Assembly (NCBI GenBank): GCA_028753945.1
Contig: JAPNXP010000004.1
Location: forward strand, 2,542,001-2,606,000
Reading direction: 5' to 3'
Source of the DNA: Hexactinellida sp. DTS-2022
Lineage: Eukaryota; Porifera; Hexactinellida
Length of the DNA stretch: 64,000 bases
Both the position numbers and the translations under genes were made by a program. Below the pieces are notes generated by a model. That model saw only the letters and a list, made by a program, of their open reading frames with translations, made no database searches and had not been told where the DNA came from. This document shows positions 48,820 to 60,187 of the stretch, piece after piece. Each line of letters begins with the position of its first letter. The first letter of the stretch is position 1.

Positions 48820-49530
48820 CCGATTAAAACTGTTTTCGCCGTAATGACATTAAGTCTTTATAGAAAGTGGTCAGAAATTCTCCGCTTGTTTACATGCTCT
48901 TCTAATTCTGCTACCGAGATTTAAAAACTTGTCAAGTCTGTCATTGGTGACTTGATTATGATTTTTCTAAACCTCTTACGTGTGATGATTATCGTTTTAT
49001 TTCTCTACGACTGATTGATAAAAATAAACAAGGTAAATTGAGTCCCCAAACCTTCACGAGATTCTCTCATTCGTGCCTTGCACTGATTGAAATAGTAAAC
49101 ATCTCAATCAAAATTGTAAATTTGATCACGTGCTCATATCACGAATACAAAATGACTCAATCGAACATCATTTTGGTTGTATGATGTTTGGTGAACATTA
49201 TCATGTTAGTAGTATCAAATAATTTAAAGTGAACGAGGGAGCAATCAAGCATCCTCAAATATTCTCGAAAAAGGAACAATAATATAAAGTTAGTTTAAAG
49301 AATATGACCGATTCCTATCCTCCTCATCTAACGAACCTTCCAATTATGCTTTAAATCTATATACACACCTCATAGCATTGCAATCCTTTTCGACCATGAC
49401 TTTTGATAGTTCACTTCTTCACTCAGTTGCCTTTGTCTGTGATTATGCTGTACTCTCAAATTTGAAGCAATCTGTCATTTGTATGTCTTTGATTATAGAG
49501 GATAAAGAACCGAAATCGTTGGTATGGACA
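48820..49530 (+). pseudogene. P-element transposase C-terminal remnant (copy E)
   Basis: Blocks KTVFAVMTLSLYRKWSEILR (about 48825-48885), KQGKLSPQTFTRFSHSCLAL (49026-49087, equivalent to GKLSKLTYTSFRHACTAL of copy B), NDSIEHHFGCMMFGEHYHVS (49146-49206, equivalent to TDPLD HFGLYCMMSGSNYYIS), and SLLHSVAFVCDYAVLSNLKQ (about 49408-49470, equivalent to LQSLAFIAGYMVHKFLKK). Frameshifted. Confidence 0.72.
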
Positions 49531-49620
49531 TAGGCGTAGAGTATAACGGGGCGGAAGGGGCACGCCCCGTCAGCCCGTATACATTACGGGGCGGAGGCCT
49601 CTTCGCCCCGTCAGCTTTCT
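49530..49620. mobile_element. GC-rich hAT-like end
   Basis: CATAGGCGTAGAGTATAACG followed by three ACGGGGCGG/CGCCCCGTCAGC inverted words. Left end of a hAT-type MITE with no visible right end. Confidence 0.5.
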
Positions 49621-50160
49621 GTTAAAGATTCCGGAAAATATATATGTACAGAGTATGAAATAATGACTATTTCAATCAAGAATAACTATACCTACCGGGT
49701 ATTTTATCAATAATTTACAGTACGAGTATACCAATTGTGGAATCCCGCTTAACGACCACCTCAGAATAACGATCATCCCGATTAAGCTACTACTTTTTAT
49801 ACTCTCGTTCAACCACTTATTAACGTTAGTATTAATTAATTTTGGAATTACGACCACCCCGCTATTCAAGATTTTGGCCAATGTTTACGAACGAAAAATT
49901 ATTTTCAAACACAGAATCACGACCAAATTTTTAATAACAATCTATTTCTCCAAGATTCCAAATATTGATGAATAGAAAACAATGCTAATTTGACAAATAA
50001 ATAACAATCTAGATCAAATAGTATATAATCGAAAGAAAAAATAATAACAGTAATACTGCATCATCTCATGTCAGGTCCTCAACACGACTTTTCAGGTCCC
50101 TAGAAACGAAAAACTTCTGAGCAGTATACACTGCTACCGTATTTTTTCAACGTAAAGAAG
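49621..50160. other. Mostly unassigned; worn pogo-like sequence
   Basis: GTGGAATCCCGCTTAACGAC and CACCTCAGAATAACGATCAT at 49737-49775 resemble the inside of a pogo/Tigger TIR. The element is too decayed to bound. Confidence 0.4.
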
Positions 50161-50167
50161 ACTAAGA

Positions 50168-52350
50168 CTACATCAGTTGAGGATGAAGCTCCTCAGAATA
50201 CTCAGAATATATCGGTCTCCACGACCGATGACGATGATCCTGCTTGTTCCAGCACTGGTGCATATCTTTGGCGGTGCTTCCAGTGCTACAAAATGTTGAT
50301 GATTTAATACTGGTTTTGCCATTCATTGTCGGTACAGACGGGCATCCGAGGTATTTACAGAAAGAGTGGTTCAATCTGTTCTCGTGGCTCAAGCTCAAGC
50401 TTTGCGACGACGGAAATACTGTTGCTGCTCCGTGTGATAAATTATTGGACAATAGTCAACAAACGGATTCAACAAGGGCAACGAGGAAATCCTCTTCTGA
50501 ATTCAAAGTGGGTGAAGAAAGAGGATGCGTGGCAGAGCTTCAAACAAGGAAAAAGTCACTTAAGAGATCATGATGCTGGAATTTATTACACAAATGCTTG
50601 GAATGTATACCAAATAGAACTGACAAACAGCATGTAGAGGTCAAACTAGGGATTCGTAACAAGAAAGAGATCGAAATCAACAATACTGGTCTACGCGTAA
50701 CTTTTGATAGCATTTTAACATTTGCAACACAAGGAATTGCCCTACGTGGTCACCGTGACGAAAAGGAAACCGGTAATCTATGGAATCTTGTTCATCTCGT
50801 CTCTCGAGTTAACAGTAATAGCGATTCGTTCTTTTCTTCAAAGGAAGGAAAGTATAAATTAAGGTCTCCCGAGATTCAGAACGAAATCGTGGGTCTGATG
50901 AGCTCCAAATAGCAGCATTACTTTCTCACTGTGAGGAATATACTGCTGGGAATGCCAAGAAAGAGGGAAGGTTTTACTTCTCGTGCATTATGGACGAAAC
51001 TCAAGATATACGGCGTCGTGAGCAAGTCAGTTTATGTCTTTGGTAAGTGGACTCTAAACTTCAGCCAGCAGAAATATTATTTGGGTTCTATCATGCGAAA
51101 AAAACTGATGCAGCTGCAGGATCGCTACTCGATATTCTGAAAAGTGCTCTGGAGGAATTGCATCTACTCTTCTGTAACTTACGAGCATAGGCGTATAATT
51201 CCGGGATGCTGGGGGGGCGCCTCCCCCCTTTTTATTCTCGGGGTGCGGCTAATAGATTCGCCCCCCCCCCCACCCCTATTTCAAAAAATTCATCCAATTT
51301 GTACAAATGCTGTCAATATTCTCAGAGGAATTTCTAGTAGGGTGCAACTTTGACATGCTCCTTAGTCCCAGTTCATTACATGTAAACCACCTCGGTTATC
51401 CTAATTGTCTGGTCCCAATGAGTTCGTATAATTGAGGTTTCACTGATTTGTGAAATCTTGATTTTGTATTCTTGCCAGTTGTTAGTTACAAATTAAATAT
51501 AAATTAATAATTAAAAGTATCATCAGTTAGTATACAGGAGAAAGTTTTAGTGCTTGAGTGAGATTTTCAATAAATATGAAAATTCAATACTGAATTTAAA
51601 GTAAAGTTCTTAGTAAATCACAGGTCAAAATTTCAAAATTCTCAAAGTAAGAAATGAGAATTTAACTCAACATTTGTATGTTGTATGTATATTAACGAAT
51701 CTCAAAGTTTTACAATTTTTGCAGAAATTCTACGCCTATGCTTACGAGGTCAAGGATATGACGGTGCTGCGAGTATGAGTGGTAAAGAGAGGGTCTACAA
51801 ACAAGGGTCAAACAAGAAAATCCTCGAGCTTTGTGGGTGTACTGTTTTGGGAAAAAATTTAAACCTTGTTGTCCAAGACAGTATTAAGAAAAATCCTAAC
51901 AGAGAGATGGAAAATGCCTTTATAAAGATGCAGAGCGTGATAAACTTCATCAAAGGGTCTCCAAAATGCTACGAAATCTTTAAAGAGATGGTGGAACAGG
52001 GTCAACATCAAAACAAGCATGAGTTGCGGCCCCTTAGTCATACTAGATGGGTCATGAAACTCGCCAGTGTAGACTTTTTCCTGCAACATTATCCCATTGT
52101 TCTTGAATAACTTGAAATCACCCAAAACGATCGACAGCTCACATCTGAAAATTGTGCGGATGCCAGAAGCAATCTTCGTGCTTTGGAGGAATTTTACACT
52201 TACTTTGGCATGCATGTCTTCCAAAAGCTTCTTTCCATCACCAATACAGTTCATATACAGTGTCAGGGTGGTTGGGCAACTAATTGAGCCTCAAAAGGGA
52301 AATACTTTCGGCACAGGAAGTAATTTGGATTTTTTCGAAATGTCATGAAC
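50168..52350 (+). pseudogene. hAT transposase remnant (DUF4371 type), split by a hAT MITE
   Basis: Blocks: an acidic leader EDEAPQNTQNISVSTTDDDD, SKWVKKEDAWQSFKQGKSHL (about 50505-50562; TTF-finger end), LTFATQGIALRGHRDEKETG (about 50717-50776), KLRSPEIQNEIVGLM (50857-50900), YFSCIMDETQDIRRREQVSL (about 50972-51032; first Asp in MDET), then LDILKSALEELHLLFCNLRG across the inserted MITE into QGYDGAASMSGKERV (51749-51793), LNLVVQDSIKKNP (51860-51900), LRPLSHTRWVMKLASVDF (about 52024-52077) and ARSNLRALEEFYTYFGMHVF (about 52160-52217). Most lesions are frameshifts; the core from QGYDG to about 52108 is open. It represents a different lineage from the hAT at 12174. Confidence 0.85.
51186..51740. 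mobile_element. hAT MITE, TSD CTTACGAG
   Basis: 555 bp, ends CATAGGCGTATAATTCC and (inverted) CATAGGCGTAGAATTTC, exact TSD CTTACGAG (51178-51185, 51741-51748). Contains a GGGGGGGCGCCTCCCCCC palindromic head and a pogo-like TIR scrap (TTCGTATAATTGAGGTTTCA at about 51423). The hAT frame continues across one TSD. Confidence 0.96.
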
Positions 52351-52831
52351 GTCTCACGGGTCTACACCCATATATCAATTGATAAGGACAAAGGAACGAT
52401 TGAAAATTTCAAACTCCTTTTTATCTTAAACCACCTTGAGTAAATGCCATTAATTAATTATGTATTGATAATAGATTATATAGCAATGTTATCCACAGTG
52501 AGTTGAGTTAGGTCAACAAATTACTTATATTATTTTATCATTTTTAAACCATTGTTAGTATTACTACAATTAAATAGAAACGAGCAGGAAAATATAAGTA
52601 AATCAATATAATTATCGAAAGTTGAAACAATAGAATTAGATTTATCAGTTTTACTGAAATTTAAGTGTGAGTAAACAAATTAAACACATTATTAAAATTC
52701 TTCACCCATCAGACGCATAATTCTATGATGAATCCAATGGTGAAATAAAAATTGAGTTTATTAAAACATTTATTGAGTTATGGACCAGATAAATTTTGAA
52801 AGGTGTCCAAACTGTGTTAATTAAAAATAGT
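52351..52831. other. Unassigned AT-rich sequence
   Basis: No supported feature. Confidence 0.4.
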
Positions 52832-52960
52832 ACCCCAGGTGCAAATTAGACGGTAATATGACTCATATTGCACCTACATGCCAAGTTTCAGCTTCAATGT
52901 ATAAAGGTGAACCCAGGGCACCGTCTACGGAGAAATAATAAATAATAATAATAATAAAAT
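52832..52960 (+). repeat. Dispersed repeat family D, copy 2, with (AAT)n tail
   Basis: CCCCAGGTGCAAATTAGACG, GCACCTACATGCCAAGTTTC, CACCGTCTACGGAGAAA, then about eight AAT units (52937-52960). The tail suggests a non-LTR retrotransposon 3' end. Confidence 0.78.
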
Positions 52961-52965
52961 CCCAA

Positions 52966-53089
52966 ATTCCTGCTGTGCCGACGCATTTCCCTTTGGAGGT
53001 ACTATCTTTTAGCGGCTAGTGGTTGACTAATTGATAGTGCCTCCAAGGAAAATGCTGTCGGCACAGCTGCAATATTGGATTTTTCGCCA
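52966..53089. repeat. Inverted repeat, arms ~50 bp
   Basis: AATCCCAAATTCCTGCTGTG, CCGACGCATTTCCCTTTGGA and GGTACTATC pair with 53035-53089. A third related word (AAAGGGAAATACTTTCGGCA) occurs at 52294 at the end of the hAT remnant. Confidence 0.85.
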
Positions 53090-53182
53090 TGTCTTCATTA
53101 CTATTAAGGTGCTACAGTAGTTCAGAAAGTTGTTTCAGAATTAACGACCCTTAGAGTGGTGGAAGTTTCCATTTAGCTCGCT

Positions 53183-54670
53183 CATGGCCTACTTAATATA
53201 CGGCTATATATGTCGCCGAGAAGGCCATAAAACAAAGAGGCCAGTTTTTAATTTTAATTATATGATAAATAATGCCTCCCATTGTTGTTATCTGGGTTGT
53301 ATATGGGGTAGTCAACCATTGCGAGTCGATTATAGCCACTTTTGATAATCTCAGATTTGTGGTTAAGGTTAAATTGCCCCACGTGAATGAAAAATTAATC
53401 TGTAATTGTGAGAAATATATACCTATACGATACAAATCAATAAACCAAAAAGAAAATGTCCCTATCTATTATACTTTTTATTTTTTGTCGGTTTCAAAAT
53501 TTGGCTAATACAAATCTCCCATAGGGCGATTTCCAAAAGTGGTGGTAGATATTATGCGGTAATTTGGCAATGCGGCCATCAATGTTTGTTATCAGAATCA
53601 ATATTTAAAGATTATAAGCTTAAGGAGTTGGTAGACGGTTTACATTTTTGAATTATGACTTGGAATTTTTTTTATCAAGCATTTAATCAAATTTCGCATA
53701 AAAAGATGACCTTTTTATTCATTTTTTGGTTTCAAAAGGTCGCAATATTTTTTATTTAGATCTTATCAAAATTCTAAACCGCCCACCAACCGCCCATAAC
53801 GATGATCTATCGGATAGATCACACAGTACAGGTCTTTAGCAAATAATGATCTTGCAAACCACACACTTATCAGGTGGAGTCTGAAAAAATCCCCCTATGG
53901 GACTTTTGTATTAGCATAATACTGCAAGCCCAATAATTTCGAATTTGTAGAAGATAATTAGATTTCGTTTTCAGTTTCGATATAGCTATAATGTCTTCCA
54001 TCATATATGTGAAATTCAAACTCCCACCTTCAAAACTAAATTCATGTGTTTTTTTGGGTGAATCTGCCGTAATTTAACCTTAAGCTATTTAGGAGCCATT
54101 TAATGATGACACCACAAATATACAAAAATATACAATTCGAGTCTAAAGAACTATAAGAAAATGAAAATAATTAGCTAACATACTTAGAATACATCTTCCG
54201 AATATATAATGAGAATGAATATATATAAACCACCAATTATATACGTTTTATGGACGAAAATAGTAAGTTGTAATTCGGATAATACTTGTATTTTAGCATG
54301 TGGTACTTTATAAAAAAATTTTTAATTTAGAATGTCGCCATTTTGTGATTTAGTAGCCTTTGGGGTATGAAATATAGATATCCCTATTTTAGTATTTCTA
54401 TTATAAAATTATTAGAAAGTAGGAATTTGAAAAGAATTTCTGTTTACCAAAAATTGTTACCGTCATCATTAAATGGCGCCTAAATAGCTTAACCACAAAT
54501 CTGAGATTCTCAAAAGTGGTTCAAATGGACTCGCAATGGTTGATTACCCATATACAACCCAGATAGCAACAATAGGAGACATAGTTTATCCTAGAATTCA
54601 AATTAGAAAATGGCCTCTTTTTTTTATTGCCTTCTCTGGACATATATAGCCGTATATTAAGTAGGCCATG
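53183..54670. mobile_element. Foldback element with ~200-bp arms
   Basis: Left arm CATGGCCTACTTAATATACG, GCTATATATGTC ... GATTTGTGGTTAAGCTATTT recurs inverted at 54474-54670. The left arm is interrupted at GTGG^TTAA by a TTAA element, and with that set aside the arms align through GCCATTTAATGATGAC. No coding capacity; no TSD seen. Confidence 0.88.
53367..54079 (+). mobile_element. TTAA MITE family 2, copy 2
   Basis: 713 bp, TIR GGTTAAATTGCCCCA and (inverted) GGTTAAATTACGGCA, TTAA on both sides (53363-53366, 54080-54083). Closely similar throughout to 19566-20285. Confidence 0.92.
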
Positions 54671-55378
54671 GCTCGCATCATTTTAGAGATATTCAAAGTT
54701 ACAGTAGAATTTAATAGGTGATGACTCAGATTTTTTATGTGCGTGTTGGGTGATCACCCAACACCAACCAACCCATTCGAATTATATAATTCACAAAATT
54801 GTAAAACACATTCATTTAACGATGTCATCATCACCTCAAAGTGTCAAGAGACATTTGTAGAGGTGGTACGTGGTATTATGATCAATTGATAAATTGGAAT
54901 TTTGTATCTATCTTGTATAATCTCTGAGATTAATGCTATTTATCAAAATAGTATAAATAATAAATAAAATTATTAATACTTTAGCACCAATTTCAATGTT
55001 TATTAAGTTTAATTATTTCAATTTATTTGTCAGAAATAGTAAATATAATTAATATGGCTATTAAATTTCAATTCAACCCGCTCGATAACCACTAATAAAC
55101 AATTGGGAAGCTTTTATTAAGTAAAATAAAAACTGAAACAATATTACTTAATTAAGTCAGTATATTAACAGTGCAAGAGAAGTGTTAGATAACGAAGGAA
55201 TTTGTAACTCAATTGTGGCATAAACGAATTCCAATTTAAAAATTAGTGCACTGTGAAAAGGTGAATAATTTAATTCTCTATCGAATGCATATAAATAGAA
55301 TATTCGGGCACCATTTATTGTTCCTTTTCTAACAGTAAACAGGTGTAAAAATGTGTCCAAAAAATTGTAATCAAATTC
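54671..55378. other. Unassigned AT-rich sequence
   Basis: No supported feature. Confidence 0.4.
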
Positions 55379-55480
55379 GTGACCCCAGGTGCACATCTGT
55401 AACCCATGAGACACCTATCCAGAAAATTTCAGTCCTTTGTTAATAAAACTCTGTTCTGTGGAGGATCTACGGAACAATAA
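55379..55480 (+). repeat. Dispersed repeat family D, copy 3 (diverged)
   Basis: CCCCAGGTGCACATCTG, GACACCTATCCAGAAAATTT and GAGGATCTACGGAACAATAA align with copies 1 and 2. Confidence 0.65.
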
Positions 55481-55486
55481 TAACCA

Positions 55487-55675
55487 AGGCAATAAGATTA
55501 GAACTGGGCCACTATACTATAGTATTGTCGGGATAGTAATAACCAATCAAGCATCAAGGCACTAAGATTATAACTGGGCCATTATACTATAGTAGAGTCG
55601 GCACAGTAAAAATAAAGGCAGTGATTTCAATATTGGGCCACTATACTAAACTATAGTCGGCACAGTAAAAATTAG
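55487..55675. repeat. Three tandem ~65-bp units
   Basis: Units starting near 55487, 55557 and 55614, each containing TGGGCCAYTATACTA and TATAGTAKWGTCGGSACAGT. Confidence 0.88.
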
Positions 55676-56529
55676 GGATGTACCGAATATCCGGTTCTAA
55701 TTCGGCTACATCCGGCCGGAACCGGGTATGAACAACTATCCGGCCGGATAACGGTCCAAATTGTATTTGTGTATGAATTAAAGAATAACTATCTCTCCGA
55801 ATACAAAGTGAATTTCCATAGCTCTAGGGTCATTAAGGATGCTTAGGGTGAAAAATGTATTAGCGGTATGGGTGGTTTTTGCGTCTTTGTAGATATTGGT
55901 GTGTAATTCTCCAATCTGCTCTGTAATTGCATAACTAAGCTTAAAATGTATACAGCATATCTAAGTCCAAACGATTTTTCAAGTGGCATTAAATTCTTTA
56001 GGAAATGCCTCCCCATAGGGGTAATACTGTTTAACTAGATTTCACTGAATTAAATCTTATAAAGTATATTCGATATCGCTCCAAAAATTTGTATTATTGA
56101 TCAGTACTATTAGCACAACATTTGCTTAGCTCACCATACGCCTATCCCAAGTTTAACCAGTTCTTAACATACGACTCCTAAAATTCGTCAAAAAAGCGGC
56201 CAGAAAGTGGTATTTTTGCTCGTTGCTTGGTCTCAACTCAGACACTAATCGTTAGTTTGCTTCAATGAGCTTGCAAAATGATCTTTATACTATTAAGAAC
56301 TATATCTGAATTTTTGAAAGCAATCCCTTGTTAAGTTTATTAGATAAAATTCGGGATATGTCAAAAAAACTATAATTGAGTAATTGAAGGCTGAAGTTTT
56401 TTGAATGTGAAATGCATATGTGTCATTAAATTTGTCCGTATTACCACTGGATTTAGTTACAATATACTAGATAATTTTCATACTATATACTAATATGAAT
56501 TGGAACATCATAGTAAACAAACGACTTGA
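55676..56529. other. Mostly unassigned; hAT-like scrap at its left
   Basis: TAGGGATGTACCGAATATCC and CCGGCCGGAACCGGGTATG (55676-55750) resemble the head of a hAT MITE (a similar ACCGAATA style occurs at 63850-63990). The rest is unrecognised. Confidence 0.45.
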
Positions 56530-56533
56530 TTAA

Positions 56534-57230
56534 GGTTCAGGTATACTCTACAAAATCCCAAAATTTCGATAAAATCCCAAATATTGTAAATCTCGTTTTA
56601 TTGCATTTTCGGAATGTATTGACACCAATGTGTACTCTCAAGAGATTTCTAAGAGAAATTCCTATTATTCTTCCAGTTTGACACACTTTGGTCACCTCAA
56701 TCTAGGTATTATTGATGTAAATTATTTTTTCAAAAGCCTCTATCTCAAAACCAACATTTTCAGTATTGGGTAATAGGTCATTTTGTCAATTTTGGTCGTG
56801 GAATCAAAAGCTCAACGGTTTCGGATAGATCTCGTGAAGATAAAACTAATGAGTGCAGAGATTTATTCTATTTTGGATAGTTCATGTGCTTTTTGGATTT
56901 TGGATCAGGAAAATCTTCATTTGAAAGTCGACATCACATAAAAGTATTTGAAATCCAGAAAAATCCAGATATTCACAATTCCTGCACTCATTAGTTTTAT
57001 TACATCCAGCTAAACACATTCAATCAATAATATTATTGGTCTTGTAAATCTTTGATGATTGATCTTCTACCCAATAGTGGTAAAATTAAAAAAAATATTT
57101 TTCCTCTCTTAGTATATATGCCAATATTATTGTATTTTTGGCATCCTGAAGAAGAAGTATATACGCTGTAAAAAATTGAGTTAAATTGGGAAATACTTTT
57201 GGTAGAAGTGATCTAGAGTATACCTGAACC
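56534..57230. mobile_element. TTAA-flanked MITE family 3
   Basis: 697 bp, perfect TIR GGTTCAGGTATACTCTA with its inverse, TTAA on both sides (56530-56533, 57231-57234). An inner inverted pair (AAAACTAATGAGTGCAGAGA near 56840 and CTGCACTCATTAGTTTTA near 56981) lies asymmetrically. Non-coding. Confidence 0.94.
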
Positions 57231-57234
57231 TTAA

Positions 57235-57803
57235 ATCGAATTATATGCAAGTTTCTGTCATATTAGTGGAGTCCGCTTTCTTTTGGGACATCATTATCAG
57301 CGATTAAATCATGGCAGACGTAGTGATTAATGCTCTAATATGCATAATATGTCTACACTAGTTGGGATACAGTATGAATATACTAATATATATGACAATT
57401 GAGTTGAATTATATAATATAGTCAATTAATCTGTTGATGATGCATAAAATAATATAACAAAATATGCAAATCAGAATTTCTATTCCATTATCAACTGGTT
57501 TTGGCAATATATGCTAATCACTGAGATATTTGTGCATATTAATGTTAGTTTATATACATAATGTATATAAGTGCACAATATAGTACATATATAACCAAGG
57601 AATGTCAATTGAGAAAATAAAAAAGCTACATCATCAATAATGACGTCACCAAATGTACGTTTTGAAGACTTTGAAGAATATTTTTTCAAAAAAATTCACT
57701 TCTCACATAATTTTAAGATACATTAGCTTCATTTCACAGTGTAAACTCGCATTTCAATTTTGTCATAAAAAACCTAAAATTTCAACCGAAGCATCCTTAA
57801 CCA
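57235..57803. other. Unassigned AT-rich sequence
   Basis: No supported feature. Confidence 0.4.
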
Positions 57804-58591
57804 GTGACGTGCCAAGCTCTACACTTGTGGTGGTGCGTGCGTCGGTGGTGCACGGGGTTGTCCTTTCTACCCTCTTCTCCCCTATATCCCAAACAATCCT
57901 TGGCAATTCACAAAGTGCAAATCAATTTGCGCACGAAGTATAATCGGACCGGTGATAGGCGAATTAACTACTGAAAAAACGTCGAGGGGATTTTCCAAAA
58001 GTTCATGTACAATCCACAAAAAATTATATCCAAGACGTATTCCATTTCAAACACAGTGTATACAAGTATCGAAGATGATTGGGAATGCCGTTGTGCAGTT
58101 CTTAGATATAGAAGTATCTCCTTTGAAAATTTTCGAATTTCTGGTCCGATCGAAGGGGCTATCACCTTAACTCTGCAGGGTAAAAAATGCCAAATTGGGA
58201 GGACTAAAGTTTCAGATCTCGGGCATACGTTTTCGAGTTTGGGAATGTCTCCAGATAAATCTAACGTAAAATCGATTATTTAATGGCCTCGTCCTCAAGT
58301 AAAAAGAAGTAAAATTTCTTGGGATAAGCAGGAAATTATCGTAGATACATCAAAGATTTTGCTTCTATCGCAAATCCATTAATTTCCTTGCTGAGGACAG
58401 ATATGAGTTTTAAGTTTAACTCATGTTATTTTTATGTGTTCATTTCAATCAAGGTTATTTTTAAGTGGTAATTTCAATTATTACAAGTGATGACTCGGGA
58501 ATTAATGCTTACTACTTAAGATGTATATAAAAAATGCGCAACACCTGAGGTGGTGCGCCGCACCACCGCGCACCACCCTGGCAACGCCACT
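57804..58591. mobile_element. hAT-like TIR unit containing a Ty3/gypsy pol scrap
   Basis: Ends CAGTGACGTGCCAAGCTC and (inverted) CAGTGGCGTTGCCAGGGT, followed at both ends by GGTGGTGCG words. Flanks TCCTTAAC and TAATTAAC match at six of eight positions, compatible with a worn 8-bp TSD. The retroelement fragment described separately fills the middle. Confidence 0.65.
58120..58415 (+). pseudogene. Ty3/gypsy reverse transcriptase fragment
   Basis: Translated pieces QGKKCQIGRTKVSDLGHTFS (58177-58238), SLGMSPDKSNVKSII then WPRP (58239-58297), and after shifts FLGISR and NYRRYIKDFASIANPLISLL (about 58317-58395). This is the conserved end of a Ty3/gypsy reverse transcriptase (KCxFxxxxVxYLGHxxSxxGxxPDxxKV...WPxP...FLGLxxYYRRFIxxFAxIAxPL). 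The catalytic YxDD part is absent, and two frameshifts and a stop are present. Confidence 0.8.
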
Positions 58592-59159
58592 GTAATTAAC
58601 TGTCCATTTCTTCTATCGTTCTAATGTCTGGTACAGGTTTTCTTGTATAGATATTCTTGGAGTAGAATTTAGATAATGTGTAATTGCAGAACTAGTTAAT
58701 TGAAAAATACTATGATCACCTTGTTGTGAATTTCTTAAAGAGGATTTTCATATATTATTTTTTTTGTAAATTTCTGGATGTGAATGTTTTATGTGGTTCC
58801 ACAGTGGTGACGTGCTATATATTTAGGATTTTTACCACGTGATAAATGTATTGGCATCGCATTCATTACAGAGTGCATTTTTCTCACTATCTAAATAGTG
58901 AGAAAAATGCAAAATTTCACTCATGCTGGGATTGATAAAAATGCAACCTTTCAAGCTAATAGGAAAAAAGATCACAAAAAATATATTGAATCGAAAATAA
59001 ATATGTTATTGAAAAGATCTTATTTACCAAAGGTGAATCCAATTGAAAGTATATTCACGTACGTCTGTATCAATTGTGAAATCACATAAATTATTTTAGA
59101 AGCCTCCCTAAAAAACACAAGCTTAGTATATGTATAAATTAATCAAGAATAAGCAGAAC
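58592..59159. other. Unassigned; one 17-bp perfect hairpin
   Basis: TGCATTTTTCTCACTAT, loop CTAA, ATAGTGAGAAAAATGCA at 58874-58911. Otherwise no feature. Confidence 0.6.
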
Positions 59160-59640
59160 CGTGAGCTTCGAAATAAAAGGCCTGAGTGCTAAGCGAATAT
59201 TTGTGTACCATGGGTTAATTAAAGTGCATTGAAAAATGGAGAATTGATCTTTATTCCAATAATTAGCGATGATAGAGGTGAAAAGTGTATTATAACTATA
59301 TAGGAATATGCTATCCAGGTATACATAGCACCCTCCAGAATCGTGATATGTCATCATCTGATGAAGTTATGGTAATTTTGGTTGCGAATAATCCTGCTTT
59401 TCTAGCATACTTTAACATAGTTAAACGCGTTATAAATGTTCTAATTGGAACATGGTTACACCCAGAAGTAGTAGAATAAAATATATCGAAATTATAAATG
59501 GAATCTTACACATTCCTCGGTAGCCATGGAAATTGCATATTTCCTAAATGTGCCATAACTCAAAAATTTATGAATGTTACGTAAACTAGGCTGGTACTGA
59601 TCTGTCCGGAATAGGTATAGTAGGGCAGCTTATGCACATA
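59160..59640 (+). repeat. Dispersed repeat family B, copy 2
   Basis: Collinear with 48150-48620 (TATAGGAATATGCTATCCAG, GTATACATAGCACCCTCCAG, ACTTTAACATAGTTAAACGC, TAAATGGAATCTTACACATTC). Confidence 0.8.
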
Positions 59641-59857
59641 TTTTGGATGGATGTGGAAATCCCAGACCAAAGCACCAAATTTTTCCAACGTACAGATCAT
59701 TGCTTGGGTACACGATTTTTGGTAGGATCACTTCCGCCGGATACATTATGACTTCCATCATGCATTTTCAAAATGGTCACTTTAATATTATTCCGACAAA
59801 AGTCCGAATCACGAACTCATATCAAATGACTTTATATATGGTTATTTTATACGGGAT

Positions 59858-59985
59858 ACGGACATATGACTACATGGACAAATGACTACAACAAATGGGT
59901 ACATGGACAAATGACTACAGGACAATTGGGTACATGGACAATTGGGTACATGGACAATTGGGTACATTGACAAATGGGTACACAT
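59858..59985. repeat. 16-bp minisatellite GGGTACATGGACAATT
   Basis: Three good copies at 59927-59974 flanked by degenerate ones (TGACTACATGGACAAA). Confidence 0.9.
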
Positions 59986-60187
59986 ACATATTTAGTAAAT
60001 CAAATATTAATGTATCCTATTTTCCAATGATCAAGGTGTTATCATCACAACTGAAACTATTAATTAACTTCTACTGATTCTAAAATTGGAGGTATGAATA
60101 AGAATGATCATTCTTGGTTAACAAATAAGATTACATTTCACTCATAAACAAAACAAATTGGTGTGAGGTTGTGAGATATATAAATAC

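Noticed and set aside
57804-58591. An intact LTR retrotransposon
   Set aside because: No LTRs, primer-binding site, protease or integrase; only a ~300-bp pol scrap.
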